DNA from: UBA6115 sp040776985
GTDB taxonomy: Bacteria > Bacillota > Clostridia > Christensenellales > Aristaeellaceae
Reading direction: 5' to 3'
Length of the DNA stretch: 64,000 nucleotides
NCBI GenBank assembly: GCA_040776985.1
Contig: JAXGZL010000001.1
Coordinates: forward strand, 682,001 to 746,000
Of this stretch, positions 17,097 to 24,631 are shown piece by piece (within the stretch, counting starts at the first letter, position 1; each line of letters opens with the position of its first letter). The notes under the pieces were generated by a model that ran no database searches, was not told where the DNA came from, and was given only the letters and a program-made list of their open reading frames with translations. A program made the position numbers and the translations under genes.

Positions 17097-18263
17097 CTAC
17101 TTCGGATTTGGAATCAGCACATACTCCCGGTCACTCACCCCAAACCTTAGGGGATCAGGATAGGATTCCGTGGTCATAAACTCGTGGGAGAGGACGATTT
17201 TCACCGGTTTGTTGGGGTCGATGATGGACTGGGTGAAGTCGTTCTCCTGGGTGGGGAAGACTACGTTGCCATCCTTTAAGGGGTAGCCCGCGCCGTTGGA
17301 GTCCATCCAGGCCAGGGCCAGGTTGCGGTTGCTGTCCGCCAGTTCCACGTTGCTTAGCCATGCCCAGAGGATGCGGTCGCAGGTCTCCATGGGGACGCCT
17401 GCATCCACGGTGATTTCCGCCGCCACATAGACCCTGAAGGGGGTGATCAGGGCCTCGGTCATTTTGAGGGAGTAGCCTTCCAGGCGCTTTTCCGCCGGCA
17501 GCGGGAGGGCCTTGACGCCGGGCAGGTTCTTTGAGGGCAGTTGGAAGGAGAGGTGCTCAGGCTGCTCCAGGCTGGTCACCCGCAGCTTCACGGTGAAGGG
17601 GTCAGCCAGCTTGGCGCCGGACAGGTCAAACTGCACCCAGGTCAGCACCTCTCCCGGGTTCATGCCGCTGACAGAGCCGGTGTGGCCCAAAGCGGAGAAG
17701 TCCTGCCCGTCTACGGTCACCCCATCCAGGGTGTTCCAGGCCACCTTGTCCGCCTGGACAGCCTCCATAAACTGGGCCAGCGGGCCATCGGGGATGCCGG
17801 ACTCCTCCTCTCCCTGGGCGTTTTTCACGATCAGCAGGCTGTCCATGTTGGTGGGCTCACCGGCGAAAGGCTTTTCAATGCCCTTGGCCTGGACGGAATA
17901 CACCACCCTCAGGACCTTGCCGTCGTAGGCCGCCTCGGTGACTTTTATCCGGGTGTGGGGAAGGTCAATGGAGGCCAGGTCTGTTTTCAGCATCTGGCTT
18001 GCCTCCGGCTGGGCCACGCCAAACTTGTCCATCACGCTTGTGCTCATCACCTCAAACAGGCCAAAGCCTTTGGTGAGGGCGAAGGCGGTGACCAGGCCGG
18101 TGACGAGAAGGGCCAGGGCCAGCGCCAGGCTCAATGACAGTTTCTTTTTCATCGGGGGATTTCCTTTCTGATGGATGGCCGCAAGCATCCGGTGCTTGAG
18201 GCCGGCATCCATGGACAGCCCGGAAAGGCGGGCGTCCAGGGAATCCGCATAGGGCTTATACAT
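17097..18263 (-). CDS. DUF4179-type membrane protein, probable anti-sigma factor
   Basis: A 388-aa single-pass protein. A short cytoplasmic part (about residues 1-38, DARLSGLSMDAGLKHRMLAAI) is followed by one helix (about 40-63, LSLALALALLVTGLVTAFAL) and an external domain of about 320 residues resembling DUF4179, with strands such as RIKVTEAAYDGKVLRVVYSV. Its start codon overlaps the end of the sigma-factor gene by 8 bp, the usual arrangement for an ECF sigma factor and the membrane protein that restrains it. The external domain would sense an envelope signal. The anti-sigma role is inferred from position and topology. Confidence 0.75.
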   Translation of the reverse strand: MYKPYADSLDARLSGLSMDAGLKHRMLAAIHQKGNPPMKKKLSLSLALALALLVTGLVTAFALTKGFGLFEVMSTSVMDKFGVAQPEASQMLKTDLASIDLPHTRIKVTEAAYDGKVLRVVYSVQAKGIEKPFAGEPTNMDSLLIVKNAQGEEESGIPDGPLAQFMEAVQADKVAWNTLDGVTVDGQDFSALGHTGSVSGMNPGEVLTWVQFDLSGAKLADPFTVKLRVTSLEQPEHLSFQLPSKNLPGVKALPLPAEKRLEGYSLKMTEALITPFRVYVAAEITVDAGVPMETCDRILWAWLSNVELADSNRNLALAWMDSNGAGYPLKDGNVVFPTQENDFTQSIIDPNKPVKIVLSHEFMTTESYPDPLRFGVSDREYVLIPNPK

Positions 18264-18774
18264 CGCGATACCACCTTTCCAGGCTCTTTTCCAGTTTTTT
18301 GCGCGCCCTGATCAGGCGCGAGGTGACGGTGGACAAGGGGAGGGAGAGGGCTTCCGCGATCTCCCTGACATTCAGCCCCTGGTAGTAGTGCATCAGGATC
18401 ACTTCCTGCTCCGGGCCCCGGAGGGCCATCACCGAGCGGGTGACGGTGTCGTCATAGGGTTCAAAGGGGATGCTGGCTTCCGGAAGCGCGGCCAGGGGCT
18501 TTCCCAGGTCCACAAAGCGATGCCAGGCCTTTCGTTTCATGCTCCTGCAGACGTTCAGGGCGATGGCGGTCAGCCAGGTGATCTCGCTGCTCTGGTTCTT
18601 GAAGCCGGGGTAGGCGCGCCAGGCCTTCAGGAAGGTGTCCTGCAGGGCATCCTCCGCCAACCCTTGATCCAAAAGGCGGAGGTAGCAAAGCCGCAGCAGC
18701 CGGCTGCCGTGCTCATCCATCATGCGTTCTATCGCCTGATCCTGGGTCTTGTCCGGTACCTGACAATCCGCCAT
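18256..18774 (-). CDS. ECF-type RNA polymerase sigma factor
   Basis: A 172-aa sigma-70 factor of the extracytoplasmic-function group. Region 2 includes LCYLRLLDQGLAEDALQDTFLKAW (core-binding and -10 recognition; key DALQDTFLKAW). Region 4 has HYYQGLNVREIAEALSLPLS, a helix-turn-helix for the -35 element, then VTSRLIRARKKLE. Start at 18774 (MADCQV) is chosen because GGGAGGCGGAG lies just upstream; an in-frame ATG six codons earlier lacks a site. Its gene overlaps that of the DUF4179 membrane protein. It is divergent from the B12 radical-SAM gene. Confidence 0.92.
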   Translation of the reverse strand: MADCQVPDKTQDQAIERMMDEHGSRLLRLCYLRLLDQGLAEDALQDTFLKAWRAYPGFKNQSSEITWLTAIALNVCRSMKRKAWHRFVDLGKPLAALPEASIPFEPYDDTVTRSVMALRGPEQEVILMHYYQGLNVREIAEALSLPLSTVTSRLIRARKKLEKSLERWYRDV

Positions 18775-18853
18775 CTCTCCGCCTCCCTTCACCTTATTAG
18801 ACGCCGGGGCGCCCGGAAAAAACGCAAAGTGAGAAAGTTTTGTGGTCCCCGGT

Positions 18854-18859
18854 TATAAT
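18854..18859 (+). promoter_or_regulatory. Likely -10 box of the radical-SAM operon
   Basis: A perfect TATAAT stands 40 bp before the TTG start at 18899. No good -35 is seen at the usual distance, so this is tentative. Confidence 0.4.
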
Positions 18860-18898
18860 ATGATATGATTGCCGCTGATCAACAGGGGAGGTACGCAC

Positions 18899-20746
18899 TT
18901 GGACAAGGACACCTTGCAGCGCCTGGAGGCGCTTCTGGAAAAGGTACAGAAACCCGCCCGCTATGTGGGGGGCGAGATGAACGCTGTGGTGAAGCCCTGG
19001 CAGGAGGGGATGACCCGCTTTGCCTTCTGCTTCCCGGACAGCTATGAGGTGGCCATGAGCCACCTGGGCATGAAAATTATTTATGACGCGGTGAACCGGG
19101 AAAGTGACCTGGTCTGCGAGCGGGCCATGATGCCCTGGGTGGACATGCTGGCGGGGATGAAGGAGCAGGACATCCCCCTGTTCACCCTGGAAAACCGCAA
19201 GCCGCTCAACCAGTTCCACGCGGTGGGCTTCACCCTGCAGTATGAGATGAGCTATACCAACATCCTCCACATGCTGGCCCTGGGCGGCATCCCGGTGCGC
19301 AATGAGGAGCGGGCGGAGGCGGATCCCATCGTGCTGGCTGGCGGCCCCTGCGCCTACAACCCGGAGCCGCTGCACGCCTTTGTGGACGCCTTCCTGATGG
19401 GGGACGGGGAGGAATCCGTGGTGGAGGTGTTGCGGGTGATTGGCGAGGCCCGGAAGGAAGGCCTTCCCCGCCTTGAGATATTGAGGCGTCTGGCCCAGGT
19501 GGACAGCGTCTATGTGCCCCGGTTTTATGAGGCATCCTATGATGAAAAGGGCAGGCTGAGCGGACTATCCGCCACGCTGCCTGAGGCGAAGCTGCCCATT
19601 ACCAAGCGCATGGTGCTGGATCTGGACCAGGCCATTTACCCGGAGGCCATCCCCGTGCCCTTTACCGAGGTGGTGCACGACCGGATTGTGCTGGAGGTGA
19701 TGCGGGGCTGCACCCGGGGCTGCCGTTTCTGCCAGGCGGGGATGCTCTACCGTCCCGTCAGGGAGCGAAGCCCCGAGCGGCTTTTCCACCTGGCGGAAAA
19801 GCTGGTGGGTTCAACCGGCTATGAGGAGATGAGCCTGTCCAGCCTGTCCACCGGCGACTATTCCCAGCTGAATGAGCTGGTGCGGGGGCTCAACGAGCGT
19901 TTTGCGGAAAAGCGGATCAGCCTGTCCCTGCCCAGCCTGCGCATTGACGGCCACCTGCAGGAGGCGCTGTCCGACACCGGCCGGGTGAAAAAAAGCGGCC
20001 TCACCTTTGCGCCGGAGGCCGGCACCCAGCGCTTGCGGGACGTGATCAACAAGGGCGTCACCGAGGAGGACCTGCTGCGCACCGTGGGAGAGGCCTTCGC
20101 CCAGGGCTATAGCCAGGTGAAGCTGTATTTCATGATCGGCCTGCCCACGGAAACGGATGAGGACCTGCTGGGCATAGCCGACCTGGCCCGCAAGGTGGCC
20201 GGCGCCTATTACGCCATTCCCAAGGGTCAGCGGGCCAGGGGCCTCCGGATCACCGTGTCCTGCGCCACCTTTGTGCCCAAGCCCTTCACCCCCTTCCAGT
20301 GGGCGCCCCAGGACAGCCTGAATGAAATTCACCGCAAGCAGGCCCTGCTGCGGGAGGCGCTCAATATCAGGAACGTCACCTTCAACTGGCACGACCCGGA
20401 GCTCAGCTTCCTGGAGGCCTGCTTTGCCCGGGGCGACCGGAAAATGGCGGAGGTGCTGTACCAGGCCTATCAGAGGGGCTGCATGATGGACGGCTGGAGC
20501 GAGTATTTTGACATGGCGAAGTGGATGGCGGCCTTTGAGGCGGCCTCCGTGGACCCTGCCTTTTATGCCAACCGGGAACGGGAAAAGGAGGAGCTTTTCC
20601 CCTGGGACCTGGTGGACATCGGCGTCACCAAGGCCTTCCTCTGGCGGGAGAACGAAAAGGCGCTGGCGGCGGAAGTGACGCCAGACTGCCGGGATTTCTG
20701 CCTGGGCTGCGGGCTGACCCGCTTTGAGGGGGCGTGCGAACGATGA
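18899..20746 (+). CDS. B12-binding radical-SAM protein, TIGR03960 family
   Basis: A protein of about 615 aa with an N-terminal cobalamin-binding-like domain (about residues 35-200: RFAFCFPDSYEVAMSH, PIVLAGGPCAYNPEPL) and a radical-SAM domain whose 4Fe-4S cysteines are in CTRGCRFCQAG (about 270-280). TIGR03960 members occur almost always with a TIGR03936/DUF2344 partner, as here; their reaction has not been established. A TTG start at 18899 is preferred: GGGGAGG lies 7-8 bases before it and homologues start with a comparable DKDTLQRLEALLE helix. An ATG at 18869 is an alternative without a site. The stop overlaps the next start (ATGA). Confidence 0.88.
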   Translation: MDKDTLQRLEALLEKVQKPARYVGGEMNAVVKPWQEGMTRFAFCFPDSYEVAMSHLGMKIIYDAVNRESDLVCERAMMPWVDMLAGMKEQDIPLFTLENRKPLNQFHAVGFTLQYEMSYTNILHMLALGGIPVRNEERAEADPIVLAGGPCAYNPEPLHAFVDAFLMGDGEESVVEVLRVIGEARKEGLPRLEILRRLAQVDSVYVPRFYEASYDEKGRLSGLSATLPEAKLPITKRMVLDLDQAIYPEAIPVPFTEVVHDRIVLEVMRGCTRGCRFCQAGMLYRPVRERSPERLFHLAEKLVGSTGYEEMSLSSLSTGDYSQLNELVRGLNERFAEKRISLSLPSLRIDGHLQEALSDTGRVKKSGLTFAPEAGTQRLRDVINKGVTEEDLLRTVGEAFAQGYSQVKLYFMIGLPTETDEDLLGIADLARKVAGAYYAIPKGQRARGLRITVSCATFVPKPFTPFQWAPQDSLNEIHRKQALLREALNIRNVTFNWHDPELSFLEACFARGDRKMAEVLYQAYQRGCMMDGWSEYFDMAKWMAAFEAASVDPAFYANREREKEELFPWDLVDIGVTKAFLWRENEKALAAEVTPDCRDFCLGCGLTRFEGACER

Positions 20747-21408
20747 AAATGCTGTTTGTGTTCAAAAAGGACCGGGCGCTGCGCTTCATCGGCCATTTGG
20801 ATTTGCAGCGCACGATGCAGCGGGCGCTGCGCAGAAGCGGGCTGCCCGCCAGCTATTCCCAGGGCTTTAACCCCCACATCATCCTGAGCTTTGCCGCGCC
20901 CCTGGCGGTGGGCATCACAGGGGAGCGGGAGGTGGCGGAAATCCCCCTTGAAAAGCCGGTGACCGAGGAACAGTTCCTGGAGAAAATGAAGGGGGCCCTG
21001 CCCCCGGGGCTGACGGCCCTGGCTGCGGTCACCCTGCCGGATGACGCCCCGGCCGCCATGGCCCGGGTGTTTGCCGCCCAGTATGCCCTTGCCCCCAAAC
21101 CCGGGGAGGACGAGGGATTTCAATCTCTGGTGGAGGCCCTGCCCGCCTTTCTGGCAAGGGAGAGCATCCCCTTCATCCGGAAAGGCAAGTCCGGCGAGCG
21201 GGAGGACGACCTGCGCCCCGGCATCTTCAACCTGCTGTACAAAAACGGGGAGCTGCACGCCACCCTGTCCCTGAACCCGAAGCTCACCGCCAAGCCGGAC
21301 CAGCTGCTGCTGTCCCTTTCTGAAACTGCGGGGGTGAGGCCGCCGGGCTGTGACATCCGGCGCCTGCAGCTGCTGGACAGCCGCTTTGCCCCCCTGGAAG
21401 CGCTGTGA
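20743..21408 (+). CDS. TIGR03936/DUF2344 radical-SAM-associated protein
   Basis: A 221-aa protein. Hallmarks are the opening strand MLFVFKKDRALRFIGHLDLQ and the motif ALRRSGLPASYSQGFNPHI, found in all DUF2344 proteins, followed by LSFAAPLAVGITGEREVAE. It has no cysteine cluster and is thought to assist the TIGR03960 enzyme, in some genomes as a fused domain. ATG at 20743 overlaps the upstream stop (ATGA). Its own stop overlaps the GTG of the RNase G gene, so three genes are translationally coupled. Confidence 0.9.
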   Translation: MKMLFVFKKDRALRFIGHLDLQRTMQRALRRSGLPASYSQGFNPHIILSFAAPLAVGITGEREVAEIPLEKPVTEEQFLEKMKGALPPGLTALAAVTLPDDAPAAMARVFAAQYALAPKPGEDEGFQSLVEALPAFLARESIPFIRKGKSGEREDDLRPGIFNLLYKNGELHATLSLNPKLTAKPDQLLLSLSETAGVRPPGCDIRRLQLLDSRFAPLEAL

Positions 21409-22553
21409 CGGAGCTGGTCATTCAAAGCCGGGGGGACAGCCCCGCCGCGGCCCTGGTGGAGGAAGGGCGGCTGATGGCTTATTTTCCCCTGGGCCGGCAG
21501 CCGGATTTAAGCCCGGAGGCCATTTTGCTGGGCCGGGCAGGCCGGGTGATCAAAAACCTGGAAGCCCTGTTTGTGAGCCTGCCGGGGGAGCAGTCCGGCT
21601 ACCTGCCCTTTCATGACATCCCGGGGGGAGAACTGCCCCGCGGCGGGGAATTGCTGCTGGTGCAGGTGAAAAAACCGCCCCAGGGGGACAAGGCCGCCAG
21701 CCTCACCATGGACATCGGCCTGCCGGGGCGCTATGCGCTGCTGCTGCCCCGGGGCAGGCGCGCCCACGCCTCCGCCCGGTTGCAGGGGGAGGACAAAAAG
21801 GCCCTGACCGCGCTGGCGGCGCGGCTGAAGCCACAGGACATGGGCCTGGTGCTGCGCGTGACCGCCCTGGGGGTGCCAGAGGCGCAGGTGGCGGCGGATG
21901 TGCAGGCCCTGCTGGCCGACTCGCGGGAGATTGAAGAAAAGGTCAATTCCCTCAACGGCCCCGCCCTGGTGCGCCCGGCGCCGGCCCCTGTCCTCCGCAT
22001 CCTGCGGGAGGAGCACAGGCCCCCCCGGCGTATCCTGACGGACGACCTGAAACGGGCGGCGGGCCTTTCCATCCCGGTGGAAGTGATGGCGGAGCCCTTT
22101 GCCCACTGCAACATCGCCCATCAGCTGCGGCAGGCCTTTGCCCGCCGGCTGATCCTGCCCTCCGGCGGCAGCCTGGTGGTGGACCCCTGCGAGGCGGGCA
22201 CGGTGATGGACGTGAACACCGGCACCACCAGCATCACAGGGCCTGACCTGATCCTGAAAACCAACCTGGAAGCGGCCCTGGAGGCGGCCCGGCTGATGCG
22301 GGTGCGCAACCTGGGGGGCATCATTCTGATTGACCTGATTGATATGAAGCGGGAGGAGGACCGCCAGCGGGTGGAGCAGACGCTGCGGGAGGCCCTGGCC
22401 AGGGATCCGGTGAAAACGGTGGTGCATGGCTTTACCCAGCTGGGCATCATGGAAGTCAGCCGCAAAAAAACATCGGAAACCCTGGCGGCGCAGGGGCTTG
22501 TCCCCTGCCCCTGCTGCGGGGGAAAGGGCTTTGAGGAGGAGCATCAAGCGTGA
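21405..22553 (+). CDS. rng: Ribonuclease E/G family protein
   Basis: A 382-aa endoribonuclease. An S1-like domain occupies about 35-105 (RVIKNLEALFVSLPGEQSGYL begins it). The Mg-binding aspartates lie in VMDVNTG (about 267) and ILIDLIDMK (about 307). The zinc-link CPCCGGKG is near the C-terminus (about 368-375). It is clearly shorter than E. coli RNase G (about 489 aa), mainly between the S1 and catalytic parts and at the C-terminus, as in many clostridial homologues. It should process rRNA and mRNA 5'-monophosphate ends. GTG start at 21405 overlaps the upstream stop (GTGA), and its stop overlaps the GTG of miaB. Confidence 0.88.
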   Translation: MTELVIQSRGDSPAAALVEEGRLMAYFPLGRQPDLSPEAILLGRAGRVIKNLEALFVSLPGEQSGYLPFHDIPGGELPRGGELLLVQVKKPPQGDKAASLTMDIGLPGRYALLLPRGRRAHASARLQGEDKKALTALAARLKPQDMGLVLRVTALGVPEAQVAADVQALLADSREIEEKVNSLNGPALVRPAPAPVLRILREEHRPPRRILTDDLKRAAGLSIPVEVMAEPFAHCNIAHQLRQAFARRLILPSGGSLVVDPCEAGTVMDVNTGTTSITGPDLILKTNLEAALEAARLMRVRNLGGIILIDLIDMKREEDRQRVEQTLREALARDPVKTVVHGFTQLGIMEVSRKKTSETLAAQGLVPCPCCGGKGFEEEHQA

Positions 22554-23959
22554 AGCGTGACCAGACCATTGCCATCAGCCAGGAGGCGGTGGCCCGGCAG
22601 AAAAGCATTGCTGAGCAGGTGAAGGGCCGGGCGGACGCGCCCAAAAGCTATCACCTGGTCACCTTTGGCTGCCAGATGAACGCCCATGACTCTGAAACCA
22701 TCGCCGGCATCCTTGAGAGCATGGGGATGGCGGCGGAGGAGGAGCAGCAAAAGGCGGACCTGCTGCTGTTCAACACCTGCTGCATCAGGGACAATGCGGA
22801 GCGGCGGGCCATGGGCAACATCATCGCCACCAAGGAGATCAAGAAAAAGCGCCCGGAATTGATGGTGGGCGTGATGGGCTGCATGGTGCAGCAGGCCCAA
22901 GCGGCGGCAAAGCTGCGGGACAGGCACCGCCATGTGGACTTTGCCCTGGGCCCGGGGGAGATCTACCGTCTGCCGGAGCGCGTCCTGGACGCCCTGGAAG
23001 GGCGCAGGGAGGCCGCCTTTGCCCGGGGGGAGGACAGCACGCTGTATGAGGGGATGCCGGTGATGCGCAGATCCCCTTTCATGGCCTATGTGACGGTGAT
23101 GTACGGCTGCGACAACTTCTGCTCCTACTGCGTGGTGCCCAGCGTCAGGGGGCGGGAGCGCTCCCGGCAGATGAAGGACATCATCAGGGAGGCCAAGGAG
23201 CTGGTTACAGACGGCGTGCAGGAGATCATGCTGCTGGGGCAGAACGTCAACTCCTACGGCCTGGACGGGGCGGGTCCCCGTTTCCCGGAATTGCTGCGCG
23301 CCCTTAATGAGGAAACGGGCATCCGGCGCCTGCGCTTTATGACCAGCAACCCCAAGGACCTGTCCGACGAATTGATCAGGGAGATGGCCAGGAACCCGGC
23401 CATCTGCCCCCACCTGCACCTGCCTGCCCAGTCGGGCAGCGACCGGATGCTGGAGGCCATGAACCGCAGATACACCAGGAAAATCTATGACGAGCGGGTG
23501 CGGGCCCTCAGGCAGGCCATGCCACAAATCGGCATCACCACCGACCTGATTGTGGCCTTCCCCGGGGAGACGGAGGAGGACTTCCTCAACACCCTGGACC
23601 TGGTGGAAAAGACCCGCTATGACAGCGCCTTCACCTTCATCTTCAGCCCGCGCACAGGGACTGTGGCCGCGGCCCTCCCTGACCGCATTGACCCCGCCAC
23701 CGCGAAAGACCGGATCACCCGGCTGATCGCCCTGCAGGAGGACATCACCCGGCAGGTGTTCAGCGGCCTGATTGGAAGTACGGCGCAGGTTTTGGTGGAA
23801 GGGCCCGCAAAAAGAGGAAAAGGGCAGGTCAGCGGCAAGTCAGAGCGGAATATTGGGGTAAACTTTGAGGGGAGTGATACACTCACCGGACAGATTGTCC
23901 CTGTCAGGATCACCGGGCAGGGCAGCAACACACTTAAAGGAGAAAGGATCATTACATGA
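22550..23959 (+). CDS. miaB: tRNA-2-methylthio-N6-dimethylallyladenosine synthase
   Basis: A 469-aa radical-SAM methylthiotransferase adding the methylthio group to i6A37 of tRNAs that read UNN codons. The UPF0004 domain carries one cluster (FGCQMNAHDSE, NTCCIRDNAERR, GVMGCMVQ). The radical-SAM cysteines are in YGCDNFCSYCVVP (about 183-195). A TRAM domain closes the protein (about 400-465). Length is normal. The GTG start at 22550 overlaps the rng stop (GTGA). The ylbF-like gene starts at its 3' end, as ymcA follows miaB (ymcB) in Bacillus subtilis. The enzyme making its substrate, MiaA, is encoded 5 kb downstream. Confidence 0.96.
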   Translation: MKRDQTIAISQEAVARQKSIAEQVKGRADAPKSYHLVTFGCQMNAHDSETIAGILESMGMAAEEEQQKADLLLFNTCCIRDNAERRAMGNIIATKEIKKKRPELMVGVMGCMVQQAQAAAKLRDRHRHVDFALGPGEIYRLPERVLDALEGRREAAFARGEDSTLYEGMPVMRRSPFMAYVTVMYGCDNFCSYCVVPSVRGRERSRQMKDIIREAKELVTDGVQEIMLLGQNVNSYGLDGAGPRFPELLRALNEETGIRRLRFMTSNPKDLSDELIREMARNPAICPHLHLPAQSGSDRMLEAMNRRYTRKIYDERVRALRQAMPQIGITTDLIVAFPGETEEDFLNTLDLVEKTRYDSAFTFIFSPRTGTVAAALPDRIDPATAKDRITRLIALQEDITRQVFSGLIGSTAQVLVEGPAKRGKGQVSGKSERNIGVNFEGSDTLTGQIVPVRITGQGSNTLKGERIIT

Positions 23960-24363
23960 GCATGGAACTGATTTTGGCAAAGGCCCGGGAGCTGGGCGAA
24001 ATGCTGGCGGAAAGCGAGGCATTCACCTCGCTTGAGAAACTGGAAAACGCCGCCATGGAGGACGCGGAGCTGGCAGGGCTTTACGGGGAATATTCAGACC
24101 TGAGGGAGCAGCTGCAGGCCCTGGACCTGGAGGAGGAAGCGGACAGCGTGGCCGCTGACAACCTGCGCCGGGAGCTGGATGAACTGGAAGGTACCCTGAC
24201 CGCACGCCCGGAAATCAAGGCCCTGGAGGAAGCCCGGGAGCGCTTTGGGGCGCTGATGGATCAGGTGAACCAGGTGCTGCAGATTGCCCTTCAGGGAGAG
24301 GACATGGAGGCCGGCTGCGACGCAGGCGGCTGCGCTGGCTGCCAGGGCTGCGACGTCAGGTAA
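23956..24363 (+). CDS. YlbF/YmcA family regulator with C-terminal cysteine cluster
   Basis: A 135-aa helical protein. LILAKARELGEMLAESEAF is the typical family start. The body is a long coiled-coil pair ending in FGALMDQVNQVLQIAL, the conserved family segment. The tail holds four cysteines in CDAGGCAGCQGC. In B. subtilis, YlbF, YmcA and YaaT form a complex that binds Fe-S clusters through such tails and affects RNase Y-dependent mRNA maturation. The location next to miaB matches ymcA. Whether YaaT and RNase Y partners exist lies outside the window. ATG at 23956 follows AAAGGAGAAAGG and overlaps the miaB stop. Confidence 0.85.
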   Translation: MSMELILAKARELGEMLAESEAFTSLEKLENAAMEDAELAGLYGEYSDLREQLQALDLEEEADSVAADNLRRELDELEGTLTARPEIKALEEARERFGALMDQVNQVLQIALQGEDMEAGCDAGGCAGCQGCDVR

Positions 24364-24521
24364 TACCAAATTCACTCATAAATGCTTTGATGAGCCGGCT
24401 CTTTTTCGCCCCCACTTTGCCTCGTTCAGTCAACGTAGCTATTGCTACGCCTCTTTCTCTCGGCTTCGTGGAGACAAAAAACTTCTCGGCTCCTCGGCGC
24501 ATTTATTCTTTCATTTGGTAT
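24363..24521. repeat. MITE-like palindromic element, copy 2
   Basis: A 159-bp imperfect palindrome with terminal inverted repeats ATACCAAAT (left) and ATTTGGTAT (right), and inner arms CATAAATGC/GCATTTAT. The centre CGTAGCTATTGCTACG and the blocks GGCTCTTTTTCGCC and TCTCGGCT correspond to CGTAGGCTGCGGCTACG, GGTCTTTTTGCGCC and CTCGAC in copy 1 at 15702-15895, in the same order and orientation. It begins directly at the ylbF stop codon. Confidence 0.65.
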
Positions 24522-24594
24522 AAAAAGCAATAGAACTACGATTTTATTCTTTAAGAGGTGATTGCAAAAGCGCGTCACTTCTTTTTTGATAGGA

Positions 24595-24605
24595 TATGCT
24601 ATAAT
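24595..24605 (+). promoter_or_regulatory. Extended -10 promoter of mutS
   Basis: TATGCTATAAT holds TATAAT at 24600-24605 with the TG extension one base upstream. The -35 region is weak, as is usual for extended -10 promoters. It lies 27 bp before the mutS ATG. Confidence 0.55.
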
Positions 24606-24631
24606 TGCCACATCATCAAGGAGTGAACACG

